NCBI GenBank assembly: GCA_030637925.1
Contig: DAOWFR010000103.1
Span: forward strand, 1 to 22,329
DNA from: Methanobacteriota archaeon
GTDB lineage: Archaea; Nanobdellota; Nanobdellia; Woesearchaeales; SM23-78
Reading direction: 5' to 3'
Length of the DNA stretch: 22,329 nucleotides
Position numbers and translations under genes: made by a program. Position 1 is the first letter of the stretch. Each line of letters opens with the position of its first letter. The notes under the pieces are model-generated. The model made no database searches. It saw nothing but the letters and a program-made list of their open reading frames with translations, and was not told where the DNA came from. Of the stretch, positions 13,937 through 21,938 are shown piece by piece.

Positions 13937-14458
13937 ATGGTAATACAATGTCATAAACCTCATGGTAGTCCAGAAAACCAACAACACCCTTTACCTGCTA
14001 ATTGGAAAGATATTGCATCTAAAGCAAGCAACAGGCCCGCCAGATTTGGAGTAGTTGATCCAGACAAACTTTATAGGAGCGGGATGATATGGCCTCATCA
14101 TGTGAATACATTACAGGAGGATTATCAAATAAAGCATATTATTTCTTTGTTAGACGGGGATTGGTTAAAGGAGTTTTATAATGATAACAGCATAATAATA
14201 CATCAGTTTCCTTTTTATCAGAGAAAGGAACTAACTTTTGACAGAGTAAAAAACATTGTTGATGTTATAAATTCTCTTAAAGAACCTGCAATTGTACATT
14301 GTTTTAAGGGTGCAACACGAACAGGAATGGTTTGTGCAGGGTACCACATTATTAATGGAAAAAAAGGAAATTTAGCTGTAATTATTGGAAATATGAAATA
14401 CATGGATTTTAATATTTCTTCTATGAGAGAGATATTGCATTATTCAGATAAATTCTAA
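13937..14458 (+). CDS. Dual-specificity/tyrosine phosphatase-like protein
   Basis: 173 residues. The cysteine phosphatase signature H-C-x5-R is present as HCFKGATRTG (121-130): nucleophile Cys122, phosphate-binding Arg128. The segment RFGVVDPDKLYRSGM (36-50) is the typical start of DSP and Siw14-type atypical phosphatases. Candidate general acids are Asp73 or Asp75 in LLDGDW; this is less certain. Substrate is unknown: phosphoprotein, phosphoinositide or inositol pyrophosphate are all possible for this fold. No secretion signal. The ATG at 13937 is preceded by ATTATTTAAAAG about 27 bases upstream, fitting a leaderless mRNA. It sits between dnaG and the RIO1 kinase gene. Compared with neighbours, its codons are more varied, so recent acquisition is possible. 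Confidence 0.85.
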   Translation: MVIQCHKPHGSPENQQHPLPANWKDIASKASNRPARFGVVDPDKLYRSGMIWPHHVNTLQEDYQIKHIISLLDGDWLKEFYNDNSIIIHQFPFYQRKELTFDRVKNIVDVINSLKEPAIVHCFKGATRTGMVCAGYHIINGKKGNLAVIIGNMKYMDFNISSMREILHYSDKF

Positions 14459-14497
14459 CCATACACTTTTTAAATTCTTAAATTATTCTATATTTTT

Positions 14498-15202
14498 ATG
14501 CCCAAAAAAACCAAGGAAGAATGGAAAATCTATAAGAATGTGTTTGACAGTGCTACTATTCTTAATATTTTCAAGCTGAGCAGCCAGGGGCATTTTGATG
14601 GATTAGAAAGCCCTATTGCTCTTGGAAAAGAAGCTAATGTATTTACAGCATTAAAAGGCAAGCAAAGGATTATTGTAAAAATCTATAGGGTTGAGAACTG
14701 TAATTTTAATAAGATGTATTCATATATTGCTCCTGACCCAAGGTTTAGTGGTTTGAAAAAAAGAAGAAGGTTGATTATATTTTCCTGGGTGCAGAGAGAA
14801 TATAGAAATTTGTTAAAAGCAAGGCAGGTTATAAGAGTGCCTACACCCATAGCAGTAAAGGATAATGTTTTGTTAATGGAGTTTATTGGAAGGGAACAAC
14901 CTGCTCCTTTGCTAAAGGATTTGCCTCCTAAGAGTCCTAAGAAGTTCTTTGAAAAAACAATGAATAATGTTAAGAAACTGTATAAAGCAGGCTTAGTGCA
15001 CGCTGACCTTTCAGAGTTTAATATTCTTAACTTTGAGGAAGAGCCTGTTTTCATTGACTTTAGCCAGGCAACAATTACCAAGCATCCACAAGCACAGGAG
15101 TTTCTTGAAAGAGATGTGAGGAATGTTGTTAAGTATTTTAATAAGCAGGGATTAGAACTTGATGAGAAAGAGGTTTATGAGGAGATAATAAGAGTTAATT
15201 AA
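14498..15202 (+). CDS. rio1: RIO1-type atypical serine kinase/ATPase
   Basis: 234 residues, normal length for archaeal Rio1. The flexible ATP loop is LGKEANVF (42-49), the ATP-binding Lys is Lys61 in VKIYR, the catalytic loop is VHADLSEFN (167-175) with Asp170 and Asn175, and the metal-binding Asp187 lies in IDFSQ. Family knowledge: Rio1 acts in late 40S/30S ribosome maturation, more as an ATPase than a classical kinase. A KH protein of the Dim2 type, its functional partner in pre-rRNA processing, is two genes downstream, the expected archaeal association. TTTTAAATT about 27 bases before the ATG is the probable TATA box, so a leaderless mRNA. Confidence 0.95.
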   Translation: MPKKTKEEWKIYKNVFDSATILNIFKLSSQGHFDGLESPIALGKEANVFTALKGKQRIIVKIYRVENCNFNKMYSYIAPDPRFSGLKKRRRLIIFSWVQREYRNLLKARQVIRVPTPIAVKDNVLLMEFIGREQPAPLLKDLPPKSPKKFFEKTMNNVKKLYKAGLVHADLSEFNILNFEEEPVFIDFSQATITKHPQAQEFLERDVRNVVKYFNKQGLELDEKEVYEEIIRVN

Positions 15203-15227
15203 CTACTTCTTAGTGGTTGCAAAACCA

Positions 15228-15241
15228 AAAGATTTATAAAT
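15228..15241 (+). promoter_or_regulatory. TATA box of the QEGLA-type metallopeptidase gene
   Basis: AAAAGATTTATAAA is centred about 30 bases before ATG 15266 and carries the CAAAA-type BRE. No Shine-Dalgarno. Confidence 0.55.
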
Positions 15242-15265
15242 GAATATATTCCATATATACTTAAA

Positions 15266-16336
15266 ATGCTTAACCTACAAGAATATAACTCAATAGACGA
15301 AACTCTTGCACAAATTGCTAAACATATAAAACCATTATATTATGTTAATCCATCAAAAGAAAACGAAGTAGAGCAAAAAGAGCTATTCTTAAGTGGAAAA
15401 ACAAAAAATCCATCATTTAAGTATAAAGAAGTGGAATATGACCCTAAAGAAATAGAACAAAAGCTTAATTCTGTTGAGACATCTGATGATGCAATTGGTA
15501 AATTGTTTGCTGTTAAAAAAAGAAATGCATTGCTTGAACACAAGCTTATAATGAATCGCGGGAATAAGGATGTTGTACAAGAGGCTACAATTACTATTAA
15601 TGGATTTCCAAGCGAAGTGCTTGTTGATTATGCTGCTGGATTACTTAAAGAAATCCCTAATATGGAAGTTGAGAAGAAAGTTCCATCAGATAAAATTAAA
15701 AAAGCCATGGAAAAAGCCTTACATGACAATGGGCTTACAGACTGGGTGGTTGAGTACTCAGATAAACGGATGACCACTGTATATTCTGCAGAAAAAAAGG
15801 TTACTGTTTGTGAGCACAGATATTTTGCTGAAATCGATCCGGAAAGACTTGGAGTCCATGAAATTGGAGTGCATGCATTAAGAGCAGCCAATGGGTATGA
15901 ACAGCCTTTGAAAATCTTTGCATTAGGTCTTCCAGAGTATTTGCCGACTGAGGAAGGATTAGCCTCTTACTCTGAAGAAATCACAGGGAATACAAGTGAT
16001 GAAATAATAAGAGATTACGCAGCCAGAGTTATAGCTGTTGATTCTGTATGCCAAGAACTAGATTTCAGACAAACCTTTGATAGGTTAAAGAGCTATGACT
16101 TAAGTGATGACCAAGCATGGAAACTTTCACTAAGAGCTCATAGAGGGGGTGGGTATGTTAAAGACCATGTTTACTTAGACGGCCTTTTGAAAGTAAGAGA
16201 GTTTGTTCAAGAGGATGGAGACTTTAAAACCTTATATACTGGTAAGTTTGGCATTGATGATTTGCCATTGGTACGAGATCTTCTTGAACAAGGAATTCTA
16301 AAAAAGGCAAAACACATCCCTTACTTCTTAAAATAA
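15266..16336 (+). CDS. DUF1704/QEGLA-family zinc metallopeptidase (MATCAP-like)
   Basis: 356 residues. The active-site helix is VHEIGVHALRAANG (197-210), an H-E-x3-H motif with His198, Glu199 and His203. The family's QEGLA signature appears as TEEGLA (228-233), supplying the probable third zinc ligand (Glu229 or Glu230). RAHRGGGYVKDHVYLDG (290-306) matches the RGG...KDxxYLxG region of the family. Family knowledge: eukaryotic relatives remove C-terminal tyrosine from tubulin (MATCAP), while bacterial and archaeal members are uncharacterised. It is cytosolic, with no signal sequence. The substrate here is unknown; a C-terminal exopeptidase role is inference from the family. It sits between rio1 and the KH gene with its own leaderless promoter, an insertion into an otherwise common archaeal order. 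Confidence 0.85.
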   Translation: MLNLQEYNSIDETLAQIAKHIKPLYYVNPSKENEVEQKELFLSGKTKNPSFKYKEVEYDPKEIEQKLNSVETSDDAIGKLFAVKKRNALLEHKLIMNRGNKDVVQEATITINGFPSEVLVDYAAGLLKEIPNMEVEKKVPSDKIKKAMEKALHDNGLTDWVVEYSDKRMTTVYSAEKKVTVCEHRYFAEIDPERLGVHEIGVHALRAANGYEQPLKIFALGLPEYLPTEEGLASYSEEITGNTSDEIIRDYAARVIAVDSVCQELDFRQTFDRLKSYDLSDDQAWKLSLRAHRGGGYVKDHVYLDGLLKVREFVQEDGDFKTLYTGKFGIDDLPLVRDLLEQGILKKAKHIPYFLK

Positions 16337-16357
16337 AATATTTATTTTTTCTGCTTG

Positions 16358-16371
16358 CAAAACTTTATAAA
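16358..16371 (+). promoter_or_regulatory. BRE/TATA of the KH-protein gene
   Basis: CAAAACTTTATAAA is centred about 33 bases before ATG 16398, leaving a leader of only about five bases. Confidence 0.55.
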
Positions 16372-16397
16372 ACAAATAATTATTCGCTTTTTTAAAC

Positions 16398-17027
16398 ATG
16401 GTTAAGAAGAAAGAAAAAACAGCCGCTGGGACCAATAAAAAAGAAGAAAAAGTTAAAGAAAAAAATTTAGTGGCTACAGGCGCAAGTGAAGAATACTCCT
16501 ACACTATCAAAATACCTAAAGATAGAATCGCTGTTCTGATAGGAGTGAAAGGAAAGGATAAGAAAGAGTTAGAAGAGTATTCCTCTGCCAATATATCTGT
16601 TGACTCTGCAGAAGGAGATGTTACTATTTCTGGTAAGGATGCTGTAAAACTTTATACATTAAGAGAAGTAGTAAAAGCTATTGCTCGTGGTTTTAACCCT
16701 GAAACAGCAAGATTATTACTAAGACCAGATTATATGCTTGAAGTAATCAGTCTAAGAGAGTATGGGCTTGAGAAGAAGAACAAGCTTAAAAGAGTTAAGG
16801 CAAGGATTATAGGCACAAAAGGCAAGGCTCGTAGAGCAATAGAGGAATTAACAGGAACCTTTCTAAGTGTGTATGGAAAAACCATAAGCATTCTTGGAGA
16901 GTGCACTGATGTTGCTAATGCAAAGAGGGCAATAGAGTTATTAATCAAGGGTAGTATGCATGCAACAGTGTATAAGTGGCTTGAAGACCAGAGGAGAAAG
17001 GCAAGGAGGGAAGGGGAAGGGTTTTGA
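16398..17027 (+). CDS. Two-KH RNA-binding protein, Dim2/Krr1 (Pno1)-like
   Basis: 209 residues. A Lys-rich N-tail (1-24) is followed by KH1 (about 33-95, with GVKGKD at 49-54 in place of the classical GxxG), then KH2 (about 112-185, IIGTKGKAR at 137-145), and a basic C-tail. This is the domain arrangement of archaeal Dim2p/Krr1-like proteins. Family knowledge: these bind the 3' end region of small-subunit rRNA and work with Rio1 and, in archaea, eIF1A/eIF2alpha-linked steps. The Rio1 gene is two genes upstream, supporting a ribosome-biogenesis role. The degenerate KH1 loop and canonical KH2 loop fit the family. It is followed by an opposite-strand insertion and then topoisomerase VI. Confidence 0.92.
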   Translation: MVKKKEKTAAGTNKKEEKVKEKNLVATGASEEYSYTIKIPKDRIAVLIGVKGKDKKELEEYSSANISVDSAEGDVTISGKDAVKLYTLREVVKAIARGFNPETARLLLRPDYMLEVISLREYGLEKKNKLKRVKARIIGTKGKARRAIEELTGTFLSVYGKTISILGECTDVANAKRAIELLIKGSMHATVYKWLEDQRRKARREGEGF

Positions 17028-17032
17028 CTTAA

Positions 17033-17476
17033 TTAATTAAACCCATGAGCATAATCACCAAACTTTATTCTATAAACTTTACCCCACACATCCACATTAA
17101 CAAATTTATTCTGACTTAATCTTACTTTTAGATATTGATGAGGAGAAAAATACCATATTAAGGTCCATTTTGATTTTATATCTTCATCTTTAAATAGTCC
17201 ACTATTAACTAATAATATTCTCATTAAGTAATTTATATTAGTGCAGTGCATGAATCCTTTTTTACTCCAGAGCTTGTTTATATCTGATACAATTAAATCA
17301 AAGAGTCTTGTATAAGTTTTTAATCTATCCCCAACATATTTTTTAGAAAGAATATCATATACTCTTTTTAAACAATCCTCTTTGTTTTTTGATTTCTTTA
17401 GTTTATCAACTACTACTTGCATGTTTTTTGGAAGCTTTGCTGGAATTCTTTTTTTTGAAAAAAAGTTTGGACTCAT
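17033..17476 (-). CDS. Small transglutaminase-like (Cys-His-Asp) protein
   Basis: 147 residues. A candidate papain/transglutaminase-type triad is visible in the correct order: Cys78 in MHCTNINYLMRILLV (a Cys at the head of a helix), His113 in SPHQYLKVRL, and Asp129 in VNVDVWGK. The spacing (35 and 16 residues) suits the transglutaminase-like superfamily, which includes proteases, deglycosylases and cross-linking enzymes. The N-terminal half (1-75) is basic and helical. No secretion signal. It is on the opposite strand inside the rio1-KH-top6 cluster and strikingly AT-rich. A TATA box (TTTATATT, minus strand, 17499-17506) about 26 bases before the ATG supports the start and a leaderless mRNA. 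The fold call is from motif order, not a search. Confidence 0.7.
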   Translation of the reverse strand: MSPNFFSKKRIPAKLPKNMQVVVDKLKKSKNKEDCLKRVYDILSKKYVGDRLKTYTRLFDLIVSDINKLWSKKGFMHCTNINYLMRILLVNSGLFKDEDIKSKWTLIWYFSPHQYLKVRLSQNKFVNVDVWGKVYRIKFGDYAHGFN

Positions 17477-17545
17477 ATTATGAAAATAAACTTGAATAAA
17501 TATAAAGTTTTCTAATTAATCGTAAATTAATATTCTTTGCCACAC

Positions 17546-17560
17546 AAACCTTTATAAATA
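17546..17560 (+). promoter_or_regulatory. BRE/TATA of top6B
   Basis: CAAACCTTTATAAAT with initiation expected near 17582, eight bases before ATG 17590. Confidence 0.6.
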
Positions 17561-17589
17561 ACTTATTTCTTATTTGTTATTATTAAAAA

Positions 17590-19308
17590 ATGGCTTCAAC
17601 AATAGCAGAGGAAATGGCAAAGAAACAGAGAGAAATATCTGTTGCTGAGTTCTTTGAAAAGAATAGGCATTTATTAGGCTTTGATAATAAGAGAAAAGCC
17701 TTGCTCACAGCTGTGAAAGAAGCAGTTGATAATGCCCTTGATGCTTGCGAAGAAGCAGATATATTGCCAGAGTTGGTAGTTGAAGTAATAGAGATGGGTG
17801 AAGACAGGTTCAGGGTGATTGTTGAGGATAATGGCCCTGGTATTGTTAAGAACCAGATACCCAGGATATTTGCAAAATTATTGTATGGGAGCAAGTTTCA
17901 CAGGCTAAAGCAGTCAAGAGGACAGCAGGGCATTGGGATTAGTGCTAGTGTTATGTATGCTCAATTAACAACTGGAAGGGCTTCTAGGATTATTTCAAAG
18001 ATTGCTCCTGATAAACCTGCTCATTATTATGAGCTAAAAGTTGATACTGCTAAGAATAAACCCAGGATTCTTAAGGATGCAGAGCAGGAATGGGATAAGC
18101 CTCATGGTGTAAGAATAGAGATTGACCTTGAAGCAAGCTATATAAAAGCAGGCCAGAGTGTTGACTCCTACTTAAAACAAACGGCTATTGTTAATCCTCA
18201 TGTTACTATTACTTATGTTAATCCAAAAGCAGAGCAGATAATCTTTCCTCGAGTAACAGAGGAGATGCCTAAACAAACAGCTGAGATAAAGCCTCATCCT
18301 TATGGAGTTGAGATTGGCTTGTTGTTAAAAATGCTTGCTAATACCCAGTTCAGAACTCTTCAGGCATTCTTTGTTAATGAGTTCTCAAGAGTAGGCTCTG
18401 GTACTGCTAAGCGTATATGCGAAGAAGCCTTAATACCTCCCAGTACTAAGCCTAAAAGAATTCATAGAGAGGAGGCTGAGAAGCTTATTGCTGCTATTAA
18501 GAAGACAAAAATCATTAGCCCGCCAACTGACTGTATCAGTCCAATAGGAGAAGAACTCTTAGAAAAAGGCTTGAGAAAAGAGGTTAATGCAGAGTATTAC
18601 TGTGCTGTTACCAGAAGCCCTAGTGTTTATCGTGGTAATCCTTTTCAAGTAGAAGTAGCAATTGCTTATGGAGGTGACCAGCCACTCCAACAATCTGCTA
18701 ATCTTTTAAGATTTGCTAATCGTGTTCCATTACTCTATCAGCAAGGAGGGTGCAGTATTTTCAGAAGTGTTACTCAGACTAACTGGAGACCTTATGGCCT
18801 TACTCAGAGTAATGGTGCCTTGCCTGTAGGGCCTGTGACCATTGCTGTGCACATAGCAAGTGTATGGGTTCCTTTTACTAGTGAGAGCAAAGAAGCAATT
18901 GCTCATTACCCAGAGATTATAAGTGAGATAAAACTTGCATTGCAAGAAGCAGGCAGGAAATTACAAAAATATACTCTGAAGAAGAGAAGAGTAGGAGAGG
19001 AATTAAAAAAAAGGAGTCATATAGAAAAGTATATCCCTCATGTTGCTATTGGCTTAAAAGAAATCTTGGACTTAAAAAAAGTTGAGACACAAAAAGTTGA
19101 GGAGCAATTAAGAAAAATGCTTGAGAAGCACAGAGGCAAGCTTGAAGAATTGGAGTTTGACCCGTCCAAGAGTGTTGAGTTTGATGAAGAGTTTGCAAGG
19201 ATTGGTAGAGAGGAGAAAAAAGAGGAAGAAGAAGAGAAAGTAGAAGAAAAAGAAGAAGTTAAAAAAGAAGTAAAGAAAGAAAAAGTTAAGAGTAAAAAGA
19301 AGAAATAA
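17590..19308 (+). CDS. top6B: DNA topoisomerase VI subunit B
   Basis: 572 residues. GHKL ATPase motifs are clear: EAVDNALDA (44-52), DNGPGI (80-85) and SRGQQGIG (109-116). The helix-two-turn-helix and transducer regions follow, and the switch lysine region lies further down. The C-terminal tail (about 540-572) is a highly charged Glu/Lys stretch without predicted fold. It partners with subunit A directly downstream to form the A2B2 type IIB topoisomerase that relaxes supercoils and decatenates DNA with ATP. Its own leaderless-type promoter precedes it. Length is slightly above the archaeal norm because of the charged tail. Confidence 0.97.
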   Translation: MASTIAEEMAKKQREISVAEFFEKNRHLLGFDNKRKALLTAVKEAVDNALDACEEADILPELVVEVIEMGEDRFRVIVEDNGPGIVKNQIPRIFAKLLYGSKFHRLKQSRGQQGIGISASVMYAQLTTGRASRIISKIAPDKPAHYYELKVDTAKNKPRILKDAEQEWDKPHGVRIEIDLEASYIKAGQSVDSYLKQTAIVNPHVTITYVNPKAEQIIFPRVTEEMPKQTAEIKPHPYGVEIGLLLKMLANTQFRTLQAFFVNEFSRVGSGTAKRICEEALIPPSTKPKRIHREEAEKLIAAIKKTKIISPPTDCISPIGEELLEKGLRKEVNAEYYCAVTRSPSVYRGNPFQVEVAIAYGGDQPLQQSANLLRFANRVPLLYQQGGCSIFRSVTQTNWRPYGLTQSNGALPVGPVTIAVHIASVWVPFTSESKEAIAHYPEIISEIKLALQEAGRKLQKYTLKKRRVGEELKKRSHIEKYIPHVAIGLKEILDLKKVETQKVEEQLRKMLEKHRGKLEELEFDPSKSVEFDEEFARIGREEKKEEEEEKVEEKEEVKKEVKKEKVKSKKKK

Positions 19309-19340
19309 AAATAAATAATTAATTGACCTGCGGCGCTAAA

Positions 19341-20426
19341 ATGGCAAAAAAAGTTTTACTTGAAATCAAGAAAACAGCAGAGGATATTTACAAGAAGATT
19401 AAAAAGAAGAAACAACCAACCCTGAGCACTCCTATCAGAGCTTTGAGTAATGTTAGTTATAATGTTAAGGACGGATTTTTTGAGCTTAATGGAAAGGAAA
19501 AGACAAGAACTCTTACTGCGTCTAGTGTTAAGGCATTTGCCCAGGCTCTGAGAATGATGGCATTGTCCAAGGAACTAATCAAGAATGATGATATTGCTAC
19601 TAAGAGAGAAGCTTATTATGTGAGCAAGAACTGGGAGGATGCAAGTTTTAATGAGCAGGTTGATTCTGACACTGTAATGGATGATATAGAGGCAATGCTT
19701 GGTGTTAATAGAGAGCAGATAGGCTTTATACCAGAGGAGAAGGGAGGAGAAATAGCAGGTGATTTAATAGTTATTGACAAAGACCCTGGTACAGGAAAAA
19801 ACATTAAGATTGATTGCAAAAAGTTTGGCTCAGGAGCTTATTCTATTCCTAGCAGTGTTGAGCAGTTAAGGTTTGAGACCAAAGCCAAGTTTGTGCTTGC
19901 TATTGAAACTGCGGGTATGTTTCAAAGGCTTGTAAAGCATAAGTACTGGAAAAAAGCTAATTGTATACTTATAAGCATGGGAGGTGTTCCTACAAGGTCT
20001 TGCAGAAGATTCATTAGAAGGCTTGGTGATGAAAAGAAAATTCCTGTTTATGTCTTCACAGATGGAGACCCTTATGGTTACTTAAACATATATAGGACTT
20101 TTAAGGTGGGCAGTGGTAATGCTGCTCATATTAATGAGTTTTTTTGTGTTCCAAAAGCCAAGTTCATAGGCATAACACCACAGGATATTGTTGATTACAA
20201 ACTGCCAACTCATCCATTAAAAGAAGTTGATATTAAGAGGTTAAAGGATGGCTTAAAGAACGACCCATTTGTTCAGCATCATAAGTCATGGCAAAAAGCA
20301 TTAAAGTTATTAATGAAGATGAGGGTAAGGGCTGAGCAGCAAGCCCTGGCAAAGCACGGCCTGAACTTTGTGATAAGTAATTATTTACCTGAGAAAATCA
20401 AGAACCCTAAGAGCTGGCTTGACTAA
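19341..20426 (+). CDS. top6A: DNA topoisomerase VI subunit A (Spo11-like)
   Basis: 361 residues from ATG 19341. The catalytic winged-helix segment is TKREAYYVSKNW (87-98), with the DNA-cleaving tyrosine among Tyr92/Tyr93. Toprim metal ligands are Glu189 in LAIETAG and the DxD in FTDGDPYGYLN (Asp241/Asp243). The frame can be extended to TTG 19323, but the ATG fits the family start better. An AT stretch TAAATAATTAATT about 27 bases before it could be a separate TATA box, and there is no Shine-Dalgarno. It lies 32 bases after top6B, so co-expression is expected either way. The upstream dozen bases GACCTGCGGCGC are unusually GC-rich for this genome. Confidence 0.97.
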   Translation: MAKKVLLEIKKTAEDIYKKIKKKKQPTLSTPIRALSNVSYNVKDGFFELNGKEKTRTLTASSVKAFAQALRMMALSKELIKNDDIATKREAYYVSKNWEDASFNEQVDSDTVMDDIEAMLGVNREQIGFIPEEKGGEIAGDLIVIDKDPGTGKNIKIDCKKFGSGAYSIPSSVEQLRFETKAKFVLAIETAGMFQRLVKHKYWKKANCILISMGGVPTRSCRRFIRRLGDEKKIPVYVFTDGDPYGYLNIYRTFKVGSGNAAHINEFFCVPKAKFIGITPQDIVDYKLPTHPLKEVDIKRLKDGLKNDPFVQHHKSWQKALKLLMKMRVRAEQQALAKHGLNFVISNYLPEKIKNPKSWLD

Positions 20427-20442
20427 TGGTGCAGAGATTACA

Positions 20443-21243
20443 ATGTTAAAATCAAAAAATAGTAATTTTTTGGTCCAGAAAACCAAAGGTTTTCTGAAAG
20501 CAGATTTTCATGTACACACAAAAGAAGACCCTTTTGACAGCCCTTACATTCCTTACACTGCAAAGGACTTAATAAGGGTTGCTGCAAAAAAAGGTTTTAC
20601 GGTATTGTCAATAACCAATCATCACTCTGTTTATTTTAGTAAATCAATAAAGGATTATGCAAGGAAAAAAGGCATTCTTCTAATACCAGGAGCAGAGGCT
20701 AGGATAAAAGGAAAAGATGTTCTTCTAATAAACATTAAAAAAGATGATTTAAGAAGAATAAGAACCTTAGAAGACCTTGAAAAACTAAAAGACTCTGCCT
20801 TGATAATAGCTCCTCATCCATTTTTTATCGGGTATAAATGCTTGAGAGGATACCTAGAGAAGTACATTGATTATTTTCATGCTATTGAATACTGCCACTT
20901 TTATACCAGACAGCTAGTCACTCCTTTTTTCAGCTTTTTAAACGGCAATACAAGAGCACTAAAGCTTGCTAAGAAGTACAAGAAGCCATTAGTAGGAACT
21001 TCTGATGCTCATAAACTTTATGAGCTAAACACCACTTATACCTTGATAAACAGTGCTAAAAAGAAAGACGATATTATTGAAGCTGTTAAAAAGAATAAGA
21101 TAAAGCTTGTGACAAAACCAATGAATCCAGTGTTATTCTTTAGAAGGACTCTTGGGTGTGTTCTTAAAGAAGTAATACCCGAGGGTCTTCATCTAAGAAA
21201 AAGAATTCCTGAGGATTTCCAGGACATTTTTCAAAAGATTTAA
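20443..21243 (+). CDS. PHP-domain metal-dependent phosphoesterase
   Basis: 266 residues from ATG 20443. PHP metal-binding motifs are in order: DFHVHT (21-26), TNHH (58-61), PGAE (82-85), APHPF (123-127) and GTSDAH (185-190). This is the stand-alone PHP type, acting as a phosphatase or nuclease on small phosphate esters, oligonucleotides or similar, rather than a polymerase-linked domain. The substrate cannot be read from sequence. The C-terminal about 45 residues are basic and outside the core. The gene begins 16 bases after top6A (or overlaps it by 8 if TTG 20419 is used), with no promoter between, so it is probably co-transcribed with topoisomerase VI; a DNA-end or nucleotide clean-up role is possible but unproven. 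Confidence 0.88.
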   Translation: MLKSKNSNFLVQKTKGFLKADFHVHTKEDPFDSPYIPYTAKDLIRVAAKKGFTVLSITNHHSVYFSKSIKDYARKKGILLIPGAEARIKGKDVLLINIKKDDLRRIRTLEDLEKLKDSALIIAPHPFFIGYKCLRGYLEKYIDYFHAIEYCHFYTRQLVTPFFSFLNGNTRALKLAKKYKKPLVGTSDAHKLYELNTTYTLINSAKKKDDIIEAVKKNKIKLVTKPMNPVLFFRRTLGCVLKEVIPEGLHLRKRIPEDFQDIFQKI

Positions 21244-21250
21244 ATAATTC
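21237..21250 (+). promoter_or_regulatory. TATA box of the 21270 gene
   Basis: GATTTAAATAATTC is centred about 27 bases before ATG 21270. This supports that ATG over the in-frame TTG at 21255, which would lie upstream of the transcript start. Confidence 0.5.
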
Positions 21251-21269
21251 TTAGTTGAATATTATTCTT

Positions 21270-21875
21270 ATGGAAGTTGCTAAGCTAAGAATGGGTGATG
21301 AACGAGATATTCTGGCTACTAAATTTGAGATTGATAATGAGGAAGTATTCCATCTGAAGAATCTTTACAAGCTTGTTCATGAGTGGCTTGAAGACGAGGA
21401 TTTTGTGTCTGTTGATACTATTGGCGGGAGTGATAATGATAAGGTTGAAACCCTCTACCTTGACAGGGTTACTTCTAGTGGTGAGAAAGAGCATCATATC
21501 TGGTGGAGAGCTGTCCAAGTGCCAAGAGGCAATAGTTATTACAGGTATTTTCTAAAGATTGACTGGCAGACTCTTTACATGAAGAGTATTGAGATAATGC
21601 ACAAGGGCCATAAGTTCAAGACCAACAAAGGAGAGGTTATTCTAAGAATAGAGGCCTGGCTACAGCTTGATTATCAGGATAAGTGGAAGAATAGTCCTTT
21701 TTTAAGAATCTTTGATAAATGGTTCAGGGAGAGGTTTTATCTTAAGAATATCAAGGAGTACAGGCATGATTTGTATCTCACAACTTTTAGGCTGCACCAA
21801 ACCATAAAACAGTACTTGGCATTAAAAGCACCTGTTGACTGGGGAAGGCCCTTCCACCCGGTAAAGGGTGTGTGA
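21270..21875 (+). CDS. Uncharacterised soluble protein (201 aa)
   Basis: Not recognised as a named family. It is a soluble protein rich in Trp, Tyr, Lys and Glu (WWRAVQVP, YYRYFLKIDW, KWFRERFYL), with mixed strand and helix character and no signal or membrane segment. The early part FHLKNLYKLVHEWLEDE looks helical; the middle (about 48-130) looks beta-rich; the end (about 150-190) is helical and basic. The aromatic density suggests a ligand-, RNA- or membrane-surface-binding role, but there is no catalytic signature. I place the start at ATG 21270 because of the TATA box spacing. It is followed by a PfkB kinase gene with its own promoter. Confidence 0.75.
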   Translation: MEVAKLRMGDERDILATKFEIDNEEVFHLKNLYKLVHEWLEDEDFVSVDTIGGSDNDKVETLYLDRVTSSGEKEHHIWWRAVQVPRGNSYYRYFLKIDWQTLYMKSIEIMHKGHKFKTNKGEVILRIEAWLQLDYQDKWKNSPFLRIFDKWFRERFYLKNIKEYRHDLYLTTFRLHQTIKQYLALKAPVDWGRPFHPVKGV

Positions 21876-21903
21876 TTTTTATCTGATTACCAATTATAAC
21901 AAA

Positions 21904-21914
21904 CTATATAAACC
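21904..21914 (+). promoter_or_regulatory. TATA box of the PfkB gene
   Basis: CTATATAAACC is centred about 30 bases before ATG 21939; no Shine-Dalgarno follows. Confidence 0.55.
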
Positions 21915-21938
21915 CTTTTTTCTCTTAATAATTTTATC

